A stretch of 64,000 nucleotides of DNA from Streptomyces sp. AP-93 (lineage in GTDB: Bacteria > Actinomycetota > Actinomycetes > Streptomycetales > Streptomycetaceae), in assembly GCF_022808175.1 (NCBI RefSeq), contig NZ_JALGBX010000018.1, positions 147,607-211,606 on the forward strand. The letters run 5' to 3'. Made by a program: the position numbers and the translations under genes. The notes beneath the pieces were generated by a model that was given only the letters and a program-made list of their open reading frames with translations, ran no database searches and was not told the DNA's origin. Shown here piece after piece: positions 27,728 through 36,896 of this stretch (its first letter is position 1; every line of letters starts with the position of its first letter).

Positions 27728-28848
27728 CCGTCGCACCCCCGCTGGACCGCCTGCCGGCCCACAGCACGAACCCCGAGCTGCTGACCCTGGTCGGCCGCAC
27801 CCCGCTCGCGCGGATCCGTACGGAACTGCCCTACGCCCACCCGGGCTTCTGGGCCAAACTCGAATGCCTCGGCGCCGGCGGGATGAAGGCGCGGTCCGCC
27901 GTGTCCATGCTGCGCGGTGCCCGGCAGCGCGGCGAACTGCGCCCGGGCGCCACCGTGGTCGAATCCACCTCCGGAACCCTCGGGATCGGGCTCGCCTTCG
28001 CCGGGCAGGCCCTCGGTCACCCGGTCGTCCTCATCGGTGACCGCGAACTCGAACCGTCCATGCGGCAGTTGCTCCGTGCGTACGGTGCACAGCTGGAGCT
28101 CGTGGACCGGCCCGCCGCCGAGGGTGGCTGGCAGGCGGCCCGGATCGCCCGGCTCCGCGAGGTACTGGAACGGATCCCGGACGCCTACTGGCCCGACCAG
28201 TACAACAACCCCGACAACGCGGCCGGATACCTCTCCATGGCCGCCGAACTCTGCGGACAGCTCGATCACTTGGACGTCCTGGTGTGCAGCGTCGGAACCG
28301 GCGGCCACAGCGCCGGGCTCATCGGCCCGCTGCGCCGCCGCTGGCCGCGGCTGAAGGTGATCGGCGTCGACTCCATCGGCTCCGCGATCTTCGGCCAGCC
28401 CGCCCGCCCCCGCCTCATGCGCGGACTCGGCAGCAGCATCCACCCGCGCAACGTCGCCCACCACGCCTTCGACGAGGTCCACTGGGTGGGCCCCGCCGAA
28501 GCGGTCGACGCCTGCCGCAGGCTCGCCCGTACCAGCTTCGTCAGCGGCGGCTGGAGCACGGGCGCCGTCGCCCTCGTCTCCGCCTGGGCCGCCCGCGTGG
28601 AAGCGGGCGCGGTCGTCGCGACGGTCTTCCCCGACGGGCCGCACCGCTACCTCGGCACCGTCTACGACGACGACTTCTGCCACGCCCACGGCCTCGACCG
28701 GGCTGAACTGGCCCTGCGCCCCCTGGAGATCGCACACCCGCGCGCGACCGAGGCGATCGGCTGGACCCGCTGCCGCACCGTCCTCGACCCGCGCGCGGCC
28801 ACCCGGCCGCACCACCTGCCCGCACCGACGCGGGGAGATGCCGCATGA
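27724..28848 (+). CDS. cysteine-synthase-fold PLP enzyme
   Basis: This 374-residue fold-type II PLP enzyme has the probable Schiff-base Lys at residue 55 (GAGGMKARSAV), the loop ESTSGTLGIG and the phosphate-binding SVGTGGHSAG. It shares WPDQYNNPDN, IFGQPARPRLMRGLGSSI and YLGTVYDDDFC with the enzyme at 20567. The start GTG overlaps the previous stop. By analogy with SbnA-like enzymes it may replace a leaving group on serine, phosphoserine or homologues with an amino donor, making a diamino-acid building block. No SbnB-like dehydrogenase is present, so the product must differ or be released by another partner. Confidence 0.87.
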   Translation: MTVAPPLDRLPAHSTNPELLTLVGRTPLARIRTELPYAHPGFWAKLECLGAGGMKARSAVSMLRGARQRGELRPGATVVESTSGTLGIGLAFAGQALGHPVVLIGDRELEPSMRQLLRAYGAQLELVDRPAAEGGWQAARIARLREVLERIPDAYWPDQYNNPDNAAGYLSMAAELCGQLDHLDVLVCSVGTGGHSAGLIGPLRRRWPRLKVIGVDSIGSAIFGQPARPRLMRGLGSSIHPRNVAHHAFDEVHWVGPAEAVDACRRLARTSFVSGGWSTGAVALVSAWAARVEAGAVVATVFPDGPHRYLGTVYDDDFCHAHGLDRAELALRPLEIAHPRATEAIGWTRCRTVLDPRAATRPHHLPAPTRGDAA

Positions 28849-29903
28849 GACTCACCTGGCACACCACCGAGCTGGAACTGGCCGAGCCGCTGCGCATCTC
28901 CCGCTCGGTGATGGCCCGACGCGACGCGGTCTGGGTCGCGATCGAGCACGGCGGCATGACCGGCTGGGGCGAGGTCGTCAGCAGCGAGTACCTCGGCCTG
29001 CCCACCTCCCGCATCGTCCGGTACCTCACCACGGCGCGGGCCGCGGTGGAACGCCTGCCTGACCCCGAGACCGCGTGGGACGAACACGTGGCCGCCTCGC
29101 TGCCCGGCCTGCCGAAGCTGCCGGCCGGTGTGCTGGCCGGGCTGGAGGCGGCCCTGCTCGACCTGGTCGGCAAGCGGTCCGGCCGGCCCGCCCACCAGCT
29201 GCTGGGTACGCCCACCGCACCGGCCGCGCAGACCACTCGTACGATCGGCATCACCGCCCCCGTACCGGCCGCAGCGCAGGCGGCCCGGCTCGCCGTGAGC
29301 GGCTTCACCGCCCTCAAGGTCAAGGCGGGATCCCCCGATCCGGCCGAAGACCTCGCGCGCGTGGAGGCCGTACGCACCGGAGCCCCCGAGGCGAGCCTGC
29401 TGCTCGACCCCAACGGGGCGTGGACCGAACGCCAGGCGATCGACCTGCTGCCACGCTTCGCCGACCTCGGGGTCACCGCCGTGGAACAGCCCATCGCGCC
29501 GGGCAGCCCCGACGCGCTCGCCCGCGTGGCCAAGGAATCACCGATCCCCGTCATCGCCGACGAGGACGCCGTCTCGTACGAGGATGCCGTGGCGCTCGCC
29601 GGACTGGTCCACGGCGTCAACGTCAAGCTCGCCAAGTGCGGCGGAGTACGGGCCGCGCTGCGCATCCACGAAGCCCTGCGCGGCACCGGCACCGACCTCA
29701 TGCTCGGCTGCCTCACCGCCAGCTCGCTCGGCATCGCCCCCGCCGTGCACCTCGCCGACCGGGCCCGCTGGGTGGACCTCGACGGGCACCTGCTGCTCGC
29801 CGACGACCCGTGGACCGGCATCGGGGGCACGGACGGCACCGTACGTGCTGCCGACCGGGCCGGACTCGGCGTCAGACGCACCCACATGGCGGTCGTCCGG
29901 TGA
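28845..29903 (+). CDS. enolase-superfamily epimerase (dipeptide epimerase-like)
   Basis: This 352-residue protein is of the muconate-lactonising/dipeptide-epimerase subgroup of the enolase superfamily. It has the Lys-x-Lys acid/base pair (TALKVKAG, Lys158/Lys160), metal ligands Asp188 (LLDPNGAW), Glu214 (AVEQP) and Asp239 (VIADED), and the second base Lys in VNVKLAKCGG. Such enzymes invert the alpha carbon of an amino acid within a dipeptide, or act on related acids. ATGA overlap with the previous gene. In this operon it may set stereochemistry in the ligase product. Confidence 0.88.
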   Translation: MRLTWHTTELELAEPLRISRSVMARRDAVWVAIEHGGMTGWGEVVSSEYLGLPTSRIVRYLTTARAAVERLPDPETAWDEHVAASLPGLPKLPAGVLAGLEAALLDLVGKRSGRPAHQLLGTPTAPAAQTTRTIGITAPVPAAAQAARLAVSGFTALKVKAGSPDPAEDLARVEAVRTGAPEASLLLDPNGAWTERQAIDLLPRFADLGVTAVEQPIAPGSPDALARVAKESPIPVIADEDAVSYEDAVALAGLVHGVNVKLAKCGGVRAALRIHEALRGTGTDLMLGCLTASSLGIAPAVHLADRARWVDLDGHLLLADDPWTGIGGTDGTVRAADRAGLGVRRTHMAVVR

Positions 29904-31174
29904 AGATCCTCAGATCCGTGCGGGGCTTCCCGCTCGCCGTACGACTCCTCCTGGTCAACCAGCTCGGCGTCAACACCGGCTTCTACCTGCTCATCCCGTA
30001 CCTCGCCACCCACCTCACCGACGACCTGGGGCTGTCGGCCGCCGTCGTCGGCATCGTCCTCGGCCTGCGCAACCTCAGCCAGCAGGGCCTGTTCCTGATC
30101 GGCGGCTCGGCCGCCGACCGGCTCGGCGCCCGCGGCGTGATCGTCACGGGCTGCGGGCTGCGCACGGTGGGATTCGGCTTGTTCGCCCTCGGCGACAGCC
30201 TGCCGCTGCTCATCGCCGCTTCCATACTCAGCGGGCTCGCGGGGGCCCTCTTCAACCCCGCCGTGCGGACGTACGTCGCCCAGGAGGCCGGCGAGCGCAA
30301 GGCGGAGGCGTTCGCGCTGTTCAACGTGTTCGCCACGACCGGGGCGCTGCTCGGCCCGCTGCTGGGGACCCTGCTGCTGCTCGTGGACTTCCGGGCAGCC
30401 GCCGTCACCGCGGCCGGCGTATTCGCCGTACTCACGCTCGCGCAGTTCCTGGTGCTCCCGGCGCGTGAGGTACCGGCTCCCGAGTCGGGTGTCCTCGCCG
30501 ACTGGCGAGAGGTGGCCGGCAACCGCCGGTTCCTGCTCTTCTCCCTCGCCATGGTCGGGATGTACGGCCTGGAGAACCAGCTCTACCTGCTGCTGCCCCG
30601 TGCGGCGACCGACGCCTCCGGCTGGGGCGGCTCGGTCGGCCTGCTGTTCCTCGCCGGGACCGTCGCCAACCTGCTGTTCCAGCTGCGCATCACCCGCGCC
30701 CTGAAGGCCCGGGGGAGCAGGGGCCGTTGGATCGCCACCGGCCTGGGCGTCATGGGCCTGGGATTTCTGCCCCCGATGCTCGTCGCGGGCGCCGCCACCG
30801 CGCACCCCCTGCGTCTGCTGCCCGTGCTCGCCGGGGCCTTGCTGCTGCACCTCGGGGTGATGATCGCCTCGCCGTTCGTGATGGAGCTGATACCGGCCTT
30901 CGGCCGCGACAGCCTGACCGGCACGTTCTACGGCCTCTTCTACGCGGTCTCCGGGGTCGCGGCCGCCGCCGGCAGCGCGGCCATCGGCTGGTCCATGGAC
31001 ACCGCCGGCCAGACCGGCCTGACCTGGCTGCCCTACGGCTGCTGCCTCGCCCTGGGCCTGGCATCCGCAGCGGGCGTCGCACACCTCCAGCGCCGAGGCG
31101 TGCTGCCCGTAGGGCAGGCACACGATCCGACGGCCCCCGCTCTCCCCGACCGGCCCCGAAGCGAGACGCGATGA
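29900..31174 (+). CDS. MFS transporter, probable exporter of the operon product
   Basis: This 424-residue major facilitator protein has about 12 hydrophobic spans. N-terminal blocks (NTGFYLLIPYLATHL, LGLRNLSQQGLFLIGG, AGALFNPAVRTYVA) match the transporter at 19269 closely. The GTG start overlaps the epimerase stop (GTGA) and its own stop overlaps the methyltransferase ATG. MFS exporters of this kind are typical of metallophore operons, where the apo-compound must leave the cell. Confidence 0.88.
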   Translation: MKILRSVRGFPLAVRLLLVNQLGVNTGFYLLIPYLATHLTDDLGLSAAVVGIVLGLRNLSQQGLFLIGGSAADRLGARGVIVTGCGLRTVGFGLFALGDSLPLLIAASILSGLAGALFNPAVRTYVAQEAGERKAEAFALFNVFATTGALLGPLLGTLLLLVDFRAAAVTAAGVFAVLTLAQFLVLPAREVPAPESGVLADWREVAGNRRFLLFSLAMVGMYGLENQLYLLLPRAATDASGWGGSVGLLFLAGTVANLLFQLRITRALKARGSRGRWIATGLGVMGLGFLPPMLVAGAATAHPLRLLPVLAGALLLHLGVMIASPFVMELIPAFGRDSLTGTFYGLFYAVSGVAAAAGSAAIGWSMDTAGQTGLTWLPYGCCLALGLASAAGVAHLQRRGVLPVGQAHDPTAPALPDRPRSETR

Positions 31175-31992
31175 CAGTGACGACAAGCAGCAACCTGCTC
31201 ACCGACCACCCCGAGCTCTACGAGGAACGCTTCCCCGACCCCGAACGGCTCGCCGCCCGCTGGACCGAGGAGGTGCTGACCCGCCACGGCGCCGGCCCCC
31301 GCGTCCTCGATGTCGGGTGCGGCACGGGCCGGGACGCCGCCTGGCTGCACCACCGGGCCGGGCGAGAGGTCACCGGCATCGACACCTCGCAGGCCATGCT
31401 GGCGCACGCGGGCACGCACCACCCGGGCCCTGAGTACCGCCTGGCCGACATGCGCGACTTCGACCTCGGAGCGACCTTCGACGCGATCGTCTGCCTGGAC
31501 AGCGCCTTGCTCTACTGCCACACCAACGAGGACCTCGCCGCCTTCCTCGCCCGCTGCCGCGCCCACCTCACCCCGGGCGGACTCCTCGTCGCGGAGATGC
31601 GCAACGGGGCCTTCTTCCTCGGCAACACCGAACTCCTCGACGGCCCGCGCACCGCCTCCTTCGCATGGCGCGGCACCACCTACACCTCCCACACCACCCT
31701 GTGGATCGATCACGGCGCGCAACTCCTGCGCCGCCGGAGAATCTGGACCGCCGACGACGGCTGTCCGCGGGAAGAGCAGCGCTCCGCCTGGAGGCTCCTC
31801 TTCCCGCAGGAACTCCGGCACTTCCTCGCCACCGCAGGGTTCGAGGTCCTCGCGCTGCACGACGGACCCGGCCCCCGCACCGAACCGCCGTGGAGCGAAG
31901 GCGAGGCCCCGCACGGGACCACGAGTTCCGACCGCCTCCACCTCATCGCCCGGCTCAAGCCCCACCCCAGCAACGGAGACACCACCCCATGA
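31171..31992 (+). CDS. class I SAM-dependent methyltransferase
   Basis: This 273-residue Rossmann methyltransferase has motif I VLDVGCGTGRDAAWL, motif II VTGIDTS, and post-I/III parts DMRDFDLGATFDAIVC and LTPGGLLVAEM. The C-terminal half (residues about 150-265) is likely the acceptor cap. It is coupled by ATGA on both sides. It probably N- or O-methylates the product or an intermediate of the operon. Alternative substrates cannot be excluded. Confidence 0.87.
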   Translation: MTVTTSSNLLTDHPELYEERFPDPERLAARWTEEVLTRHGAGPRVLDVGCGTGRDAAWLHHRAGREVTGIDTSQAMLAHAGTHHPGPEYRLADMRDFDLGATFDAIVCLDSALLYCHTNEDLAAFLARCRAHLTPGGLLVAEMRNGAFFLGNTELLDGPRTASFAWRGTTYTSHTTLWIDHGAQLLRRRRIWTADDGCPREEQRSAWRLLFPQELRHFLATAGFEVLALHDGPGPRTEPPWSEGEAPHGTTSSDRLHLIARLKPHPSNGDTTP

Positions 31993-33554
31993 ACGACGCC
32001 CGCTCCAGCCTCGCCCGCAGAGGCTTCCTGATCGCCACGGGCGCCACCGCCCTCGCCTTCACCGCAGCCTGCGGTTCCGGCGACACCACCCCGGACGCCA
32101 AGAACGCCGCCGAGGGAGCCCCCAAGCAGGGCGGCCGGCTGCGCGCCGCCTTCGCCGGTGGCGGAGCCAGCGAGACCCTGGACCCGCACGCCGCCAACCT
32201 GTTCGTCGACGCCGCCCGCGCCAAGGCCCTGTTCGACAAGCTCGCCGACTTCGGCGCCGACCTCTCCGCGGTCCCCCGGCTCGCCGAGCTCTGGGAGCCC
32301 AACGACGCTCTCGACACCTGGAAGATCACCCTGCGCAAGGCCGCCTTCCACGACGGCAAGCCCGTCACCGCCGAGGACGTCCTGTACAGCTACCGCAGGA
32401 TCGCCGACCCCAAGGGCACCTTCCGCGCCAAGGCCTCCCTGGAGCCGATCGACCTCGACGCGAGCCGGGCGGTGGACGCCTCCACCGTCGAGTTCAAGCT
32501 CAAGCGCCCGTACGCCGAATTCCCCAACGTCCTCGCCGCGTTCGGCGCCTACATCGTCCCCAAGGACGCCACCGCCTTCGCCAACCCCATCGGCTCCGGC
32601 CCGTTCAGCTTCGTCTCCTTCAAGCCGGGCAGTTCCCTCGTCGTCAAGCGCAACGACGCCTACTGGGAGGGCGCCCCCCACCTGGACGAGCTCGAATTCG
32701 TCGTCGCCGGCGAGGAGTCGGCACGCGTCAGCGCCCTGCTCGGCGGTCAGGTCGAGTACGCCCACGAACTGAACCCGGCCACCGCCCGCGCCCACGAGGG
32801 CAAGGGCAAGATCGACATCGTCCGCCTCCCTGGCAGCGCGATGCAGGGCTTCGTCATGAAGACCGACCGCCCGCCCTTCAACGACCCTCGGGTCCGCCAG
32901 GCCTTCTTCCTCATCGCCGACCGCAAGGAACTCGTCGACGGCGCTCTCTCCGGCGCAGGCGAGATCGGCAACGACCTCTTCGGCAAGGGCTACCAGTACT
33001 ACCCCGCCGGCCTCCCGCAGCGCGCCCAGGACCTCGACAAGGCCCGCGCCCTGCTCAAGGAAGCCGGTGCCGAGGGCCTCAAGGTCACCCTCGACACCGC
33101 CCCCGCCGCCACCGGCTTCGTCGAGGCCGCCGGAATCTTCAAGGAGCAGGCGGCGAAGGCCGGAGTCACCGTCGAGGTCAAGGTCGGCAGCAAGGACACG
33201 TACTGGAAGGACATCCTGAACGCCGGCACCTTCGCCTCCTACCGCTCGGGCGCCATGCCGATCGAGTCCCACATCTCGCAGCGGCTGCTCACCGGCTCCA
33301 CCACCAACGCCACCAAGTGGCAGCACAAGGACTTCGACGACCTGTACCAGCAGGCCCAGTCCACGCGCGACGTCACGCAGCGCGGCGCCCTCTACGAGCG
33401 GATGCAGCGCCGGCTGCACGACGAGGGCGGCTTCCTGATCTGGGGCTTCGCCGACTGGATCATCGCCACCGCACCCAAGGTGCACGGGGTGTCCAAGACG
33501 GCACCCGCCAACACCCTCGACTGGGCCCGCTTCGACAAGATCTGGATCGCGTGA
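31989..33554 (+). CDS. ABC transporter substrate-binding lipoprotein (Opp/Nik family 5)
   Basis: This 521-residue solute-binding protein is of the peptide/nickel cluster. The N-terminus has a twin-arginine-like start (LARRGFLIATGA, Arg10-Arg11) and a lipobox ending FTAAC with Cys28 as the lipid anchor. Family blocks include LRKAAFHDGKPVTAEDVLYSYRR and PRVRQAFFLIADRKELV-like NDPRVRQAFFLIADR. It captures a peptide-like or metal-chelate ligand outside the membrane. It is coupled to the methyltransferase and followed by permeases and ATPases, giving a complete importer within the biosynthetic operon. Confidence 0.92.
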   Translation: MNDARSSLARRGFLIATGATALAFTAACGSGDTTPDAKNAAEGAPKQGGRLRAAFAGGGASETLDPHAANLFVDAARAKALFDKLADFGADLSAVPRLAELWEPNDALDTWKITLRKAAFHDGKPVTAEDVLYSYRRIADPKGTFRAKASLEPIDLDASRAVDASTVEFKLKRPYAEFPNVLAAFGAYIVPKDATAFANPIGSGPFSFVSFKPGSSLVVKRNDAYWEGAPHLDELEFVVAGEESARVSALLGGQVEYAHELNPATARAHEGKGKIDIVRLPGSAMQGFVMKTDRPPFNDPRVRQAFFLIADRKELVDGALSGAGEIGNDLFGKGYQYYPAGLPQRAQDLDKARALLKEAGAEGLKVTLDTAPAATGFVEAAGIFKEQAAKAGVTVEVKVGSKDTYWKDILNAGTFASYRSGAMPIESHISQRLLTGSTTNATKWQHKDFDDLYQQAQSTRDVTQRGALYERMQRRLHDEGGFLIWGFADWIIATAPKVHGVSKTAPANTLDWARFDKIWIA

Positions 33555-34498
33555 CACCGCACCTGTCATGGATCGGCCGCCGCCTGCTCCTCGGTCTGGG
33601 GCAGACGGCGGCCGTCGTCCTGTTCATCTTCACTCTCACCGAGGCGCTGCCCGGTGACGCGGCGGTCGCCCTCGCCGGTGACCAGCCCGATCCGGCCCGC
33701 ATCGCCCTCATCCGCGAGACGATGGGCCTGGACCGGCCCGCCCCCGAACGCTTCGTGGACTGGGCCGTCGGCCTCCTGCACGGCGACCTCGGCACCTCAC
33801 TGGTCAGCGGACGGCCCGTCACCGGCTACCTGGCCGCCGGACTCGGCCCCACCCTCCTCCTCGCCGGCGCCACCCTCGCCCTGCTCGTCCCCCTCTCGGT
33901 CGGGCTCGGGGTCCTGGCCGCCCGCCGCGAGGGCGGGCCGCTCGACCGCACCGTCAGCGCGCTGACCCTCGCCGTGCACGCCGTACCGGAATTCGCCATC
34001 GGGATCTTGCTCGCCACGCTCTTCGGACTGTGGCTGGCCTGGCTGCCGCCCACGGCCGTCGGAGCCGACCCGTTCACCGAGCCCGCCGTCCTGGTCCTGC
34101 CCGTCGTCGTCCTGCTGTCGCGGCCCGTCTGCACCATCAGCCGCCTCGTGCGCGCCGGGATGATCGACGCGATGGCCTCGCCGTACGTCGCCCAGGCCCG
34201 CCGCTACGGGGTCTCCGGCGCCCGCATCACCTGGACCCACGCCCTGCCCAACGCACTCGCCCCCGCCACTCAGCAACTGGCCCGTACCTGCGACTGGCTC
34301 CTCAGCGGAGTGATCGTCGTGGAGGCACTCTTCGTGATCCCCGGCCTCGGCACCGTGCTCATCGAGGCTGTCGCGGCCCGTGACCTCCCGGTCGTCCAGG
34401 GCATGGCCGTCGTCTTCGGAATCGTCACGGTCCTGGTCAACCTCGCCGCCGACCTGGCAGCCCGCCGCTTCGCGCCCCGGTCCGAGGCGGCGGCATGA
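33551..34498 (+). CDS. ABC transporter permease (DppB/NikB type)
   Basis: This 315-residue permease begins with GRRLLLGLGQTAAVVLFIFT, then the LPGDAAV loop typical of DppB/OppB proteins and 'RETMGLDRPAPERFVDW'. It has about six transmembrane helices and the EAA-like coupling motif SPYVAQARRYGVSGARI. The GTG start overlaps the substrate-binding gene stop and its end overlaps the next permease. It forms half of the transport channel. Confidence 0.92.
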   Translation: MTPHLSWIGRRLLLGLGQTAAVVLFIFTLTEALPGDAAVALAGDQPDPARIALIRETMGLDRPAPERFVDWAVGLLHGDLGTSLVSGRPVTGYLAAGLGPTLLLAGATLALLVPLSVGLGVLAARREGGPLDRTVSALTLAVHAVPEFAIGILLATLFGLWLAWLPPTAVGADPFTEPAVLVLPVVVLLSRPVCTISRLVRAGMIDAMASPYVAQARRYGVSGARITWTHALPNALAPATQQLARTCDWLLSGVIVVEALFVIPGLGTVLIEAVAARDLPVVQGMAVVFGIVTVLVNLAADLAARRFAPRSEAAA

Positions 34499-35304
34499 AG
34501 CAGAAGCCGGCACGGTCCCTCTTCGCACTCGGGCTGATCGTCCTTCCCGTCCTCCTCGCGCTGGCCGGGCCCTTCGTGGCGGGCCCGGCCGGCCCCCGCT
34601 CGGTCTCCTTCGCCTCCCTCGAAGGGCACTGGCTCGGCACCGACTTCAGCGGACGCGACGTCTGGCACCAGGTGCTCCTCGGCGGCCGCTCCGTCGTGCT
34701 CGTGGCGCTCGCCGCCACCGCCCTCGCCTACCTCGTCGCCGTCCCCCTCGGCCTCACCGCGGCCCTGACCCGCCGCACCTGGCTGGAGGAGGCGCTGATG
34801 CGGCCCCTTGATGTGGTCATCGCGGTCCCCTCCCTCCTCCTGGTCCTGCTCGTCGCGGCCACCCTCACCCCGGGACCCGCCGGACTGACCATCCTGGTCG
34901 GGCTGGCCGCCGTACCCGACGCCGCCCGCGTCGTGCACGCGGCGGCCGTCGAGATCTCTTCCCGGCCCGCCGTGGAAGCGCTGCGCATGCAGGGCGAGTC
35001 CTGGTGGCGCACGGCCATCGGCTACGTGGCCCGCTGCATGCGCCGCACCCTCGCCGCCGACGCCGGGATCCGGCTCACCGGAGCCCTCTACCTGGTCGCG
35101 ACCGCCGCCTTCCTCGGCGTGGGCGTCCAGCCGGACGCCGCCGACTGGGCGGTCATGGTCGACCGCAACCGCACCGGCCTCTTCCTCCAGCCCTGGGCCG
35201 TGGTCGTGCCCGCGCTACTCATCGCGGCCCTCTCGATGGGCACCAACCTCCTGTTCGACGCCGCCCTCCAACGGCACACTCCCCGGAAGGGAGCGACGCG
35301 ATGA
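34495..35304 (+). CDS. ABC transporter permease (DppC/NikC type)
   Basis: This 269-residue permease has the DppC hallmark HWLGTDFSGRDVWHQVLLGGR after the first helix, about six transmembrane segments, and a coupling loop around EALRMQGESWWRTAI. ATG at 34495 overlaps the previous stop, and its own stop overlaps the ATPase start. It pairs with the permease at 33551. Confidence 0.92.
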   Translation: MKQKPARSLFALGLIVLPVLLALAGPFVAGPAGPRSVSFASLEGHWLGTDFSGRDVWHQVLLGGRSVVLVALAATALAYLVAVPLGLTAALTRRTWLEEALMRPLDVVIAVPSLLLVLLVAATLTPGPAGLTILVGLAAVPDAARVVHAAAVEISSRPAVEALRMQGESWWRTAIGYVARCMRRTLAADAGIRLTGALYLVATAAFLGVGVQPDAADWAVMVDRNRTGLFLQPWAVVVPALLIAALSMGTNLLFDAALQRHTPRKGATR

Positions 35305-36800
35305 CCCTTGTCTCAGAGGTACGGGACCTGCGAGTCGCCATCGGCGGACGGGCGATCGTGGACGGTGTGAGCCTCGCCGCCCACGCCGGCAGGATCACCG
35401 CCGTCATCGGCCCGTCCGGCAGCGGCAAGACCACCACCGGGCTCGCCCTCCTCGGCGAATACCCGGCCGGCGCCGTCGTCGGCGGCGAGGTCCACACACC
35501 CGCGGGCCCGGTCGGATACATCCCCCAGCACCCGGCGTCGGTCCTCAACCCCGCCCGTCGGGTGGGCGCGCTCCTCGCCGACATCGCCGCCCGCCGGGGA
35601 GGAGACCGGCTCGAACGCAGGCGCCGTGTCGACGAGGCCCTGCGGCTCGCGCAGCTCCCGGATCCAGGGGCCGTGCTGCGGCGCTTTCCCCACCAGCTTT
35701 CCGGCGGACAGCAGCAGCGGGTCGTGCTGGCCCAGGCGTTGCTGCTGGGCGCCCGGGTCATCGTCGCCGACGAACCCACCACCGGGCAGGACGCCCTCAC
35801 CAAACAGGGCATCGTCGCGGAACTGGCGGCCGTGGCCGCACAGGGCATCGCCGTCGTCCTCCTCAGCCACGACCTGGACGTCGTACGGGAGCTGGCCGAC
35901 GAGGTCGTGGTGATGCGGGACGGGCGGGTCGTGGACCGCGGACCCGCGTCGTCGGTCCTGGAAGGTCTCGCACGGGAGGAGTTGCGCGCTGCGCGAGAGC
36001 CCCGCCCACGCGGTCCGATGCGTGTGGAGACGCGGAATCTGACCGCACGGCACCGCACCACGCGCGGGGTGTCCGAGGTGCTGAGCGACATCGGAGTCTC
36101 GGTCGCGGCAGGGGAGTGCCTGGCGCTCGTCGGCCGTTCAGGCAGCGGCAAGACCACCCTGGGACGCTGCCTGGCCGGGCTGCACCGGGCGTACGAGGGC
36201 ACGGTCCTGCTCGACGGGATGCCGTTGCCGCGCAGCCTGCGTTCCCGCAATCGCTCCGAACTGGCCGCCGTGCAGTACGTGTTCCAGGACGTGAAGGCCG
36301 CCTTCGACGAACACCGGCCGGTCCTCGACCAGGTCGCCCGCAGTGCCGTACGGCTCCAGGGCGCCACCCCGGCGGAAGCGCGCCGTACAGCCGTGAGCAC
36401 CCTCGGCGAGTTCGGCCTGAGCGAGAAGCTTGCCGGGCGCCGCCCCGGCGAGCTCTCCGGCGGCGAACTCCAACGGGCGGCGCTGGCCCGGGCCCTGCTG
36501 GCCGGGCCAAGCGTCCTGATCTGCGACGAGATCACCTCCGGCCTCGACTCGAAGACGCGGACCACGATCCTCGACGCCCTCGCCCGGCTCAGGGAACACC
36601 GCGAACTCAGCCTGGTGTTCATCACCCACGACCTCGCGGCCGCCGGAGCCTTCGCGGACCGCATCGCGGTCCTGGACGCAGGGCGCATCGTCGAGGCCGG
36701 CCCGGCTCGTCAGCTGATCGAGCTGCCGCGGCAGGCGATCACCAAGGAGCTGTTGTCCGCCTCGCGGACGGCGCTGACAGGCCACGCGCCGGAATGCTGA
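35301..36800 (+). CDS. fused ABC transporter ATPase (two nucleotide-binding domains)
   Basis: This 499-residue protein combines two ATPase domains, equivalent to DppD and DppF. The first has Walker A GPSGSGKTT (residues 37-45) and signature LSGGQQQR; the second has Walker A GRSGSGKTT (from residue 278) and signature LSGGELQR. Walker B segments are VIVADEPTT and VLICDEITS. It powers the importer formed by the two permeases and the lipoprotein. It is the last gene of the coupled operon. Confidence 0.92.
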   Translation: MTLVSEVRDLRVAIGGRAIVDGVSLAAHAGRITAVIGPSGSGKTTTGLALLGEYPAGAVVGGEVHTPAGPVGYIPQHPASVLNPARRVGALLADIAARRGGDRLERRRRVDEALRLAQLPDPGAVLRRFPHQLSGGQQQRVVLAQALLLGARVIVADEPTTGQDALTKQGIVAELAAVAAQGIAVVLLSHDLDVVRELADEVVVMRDGRVVDRGPASSVLEGLAREELRAAREPRPRGPMRVETRNLTARHRTTRGVSEVLSDIGVSVAAGECLALVGRSGSGKTTLGRCLAGLHRAYEGTVLLDGMPLPRSLRSRNRSELAAVQYVFQDVKAAFDEHRPVLDQVARSAVRLQGATPAEARRTAVSTLGEFGLSEKLAGRRPGELSGGELQRAALARALLAGPSVLICDEITSGLDSKTRTTILDALARLREHRELSLVFITHDLAAAGAFADRIAVLDAGRIVEAGPARQLIELPRQAITKELLSASRTALTGHAPEC

Positions 36801-36851
36801 GGGCGCGGTGCCTGGTCGGTAAGTAGAGGGCTGGGTCAAACGGGGAGATAG

Positions 36852-36872
36852 TGGAAGTGATGACCGTTTCGG
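36852..36872. promoter_or_regulatory. weak, possibly decayed Zur-like box
   Basis: The stretch starting TGGAAGTGATGACC lines up with the Zur box at 43257-43277 at about 14 of 21 positions, including the central GA.GACC. It lies in front of a decayed metal-permease gene and the PacL/CtpC pair. It may be an operator that lost symmetry along with its gene, or chance. Confidence 0.35.
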
Positions 36873-36896
36873 TTTCCCTCCGGCAGGGAGGACGCC

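Noticed and set aside
28541..31186. An 881-codon leftward frame across the epimerase and MFS genes
   Set aside because: It is the antisense shadow of well-supported rightward genes, has low-complexity Arg/Gly/Ser content and matches no fold.
25611..36800. Assigning the operon to the EDDS or staphyloferrin B pathways
   Set aside because: Only the PLP enzyme is reminiscent of SbnA-type chemistry; an SbnB-like dehydrogenase and NIS synthetases are absent, so naming a known product is not justified.
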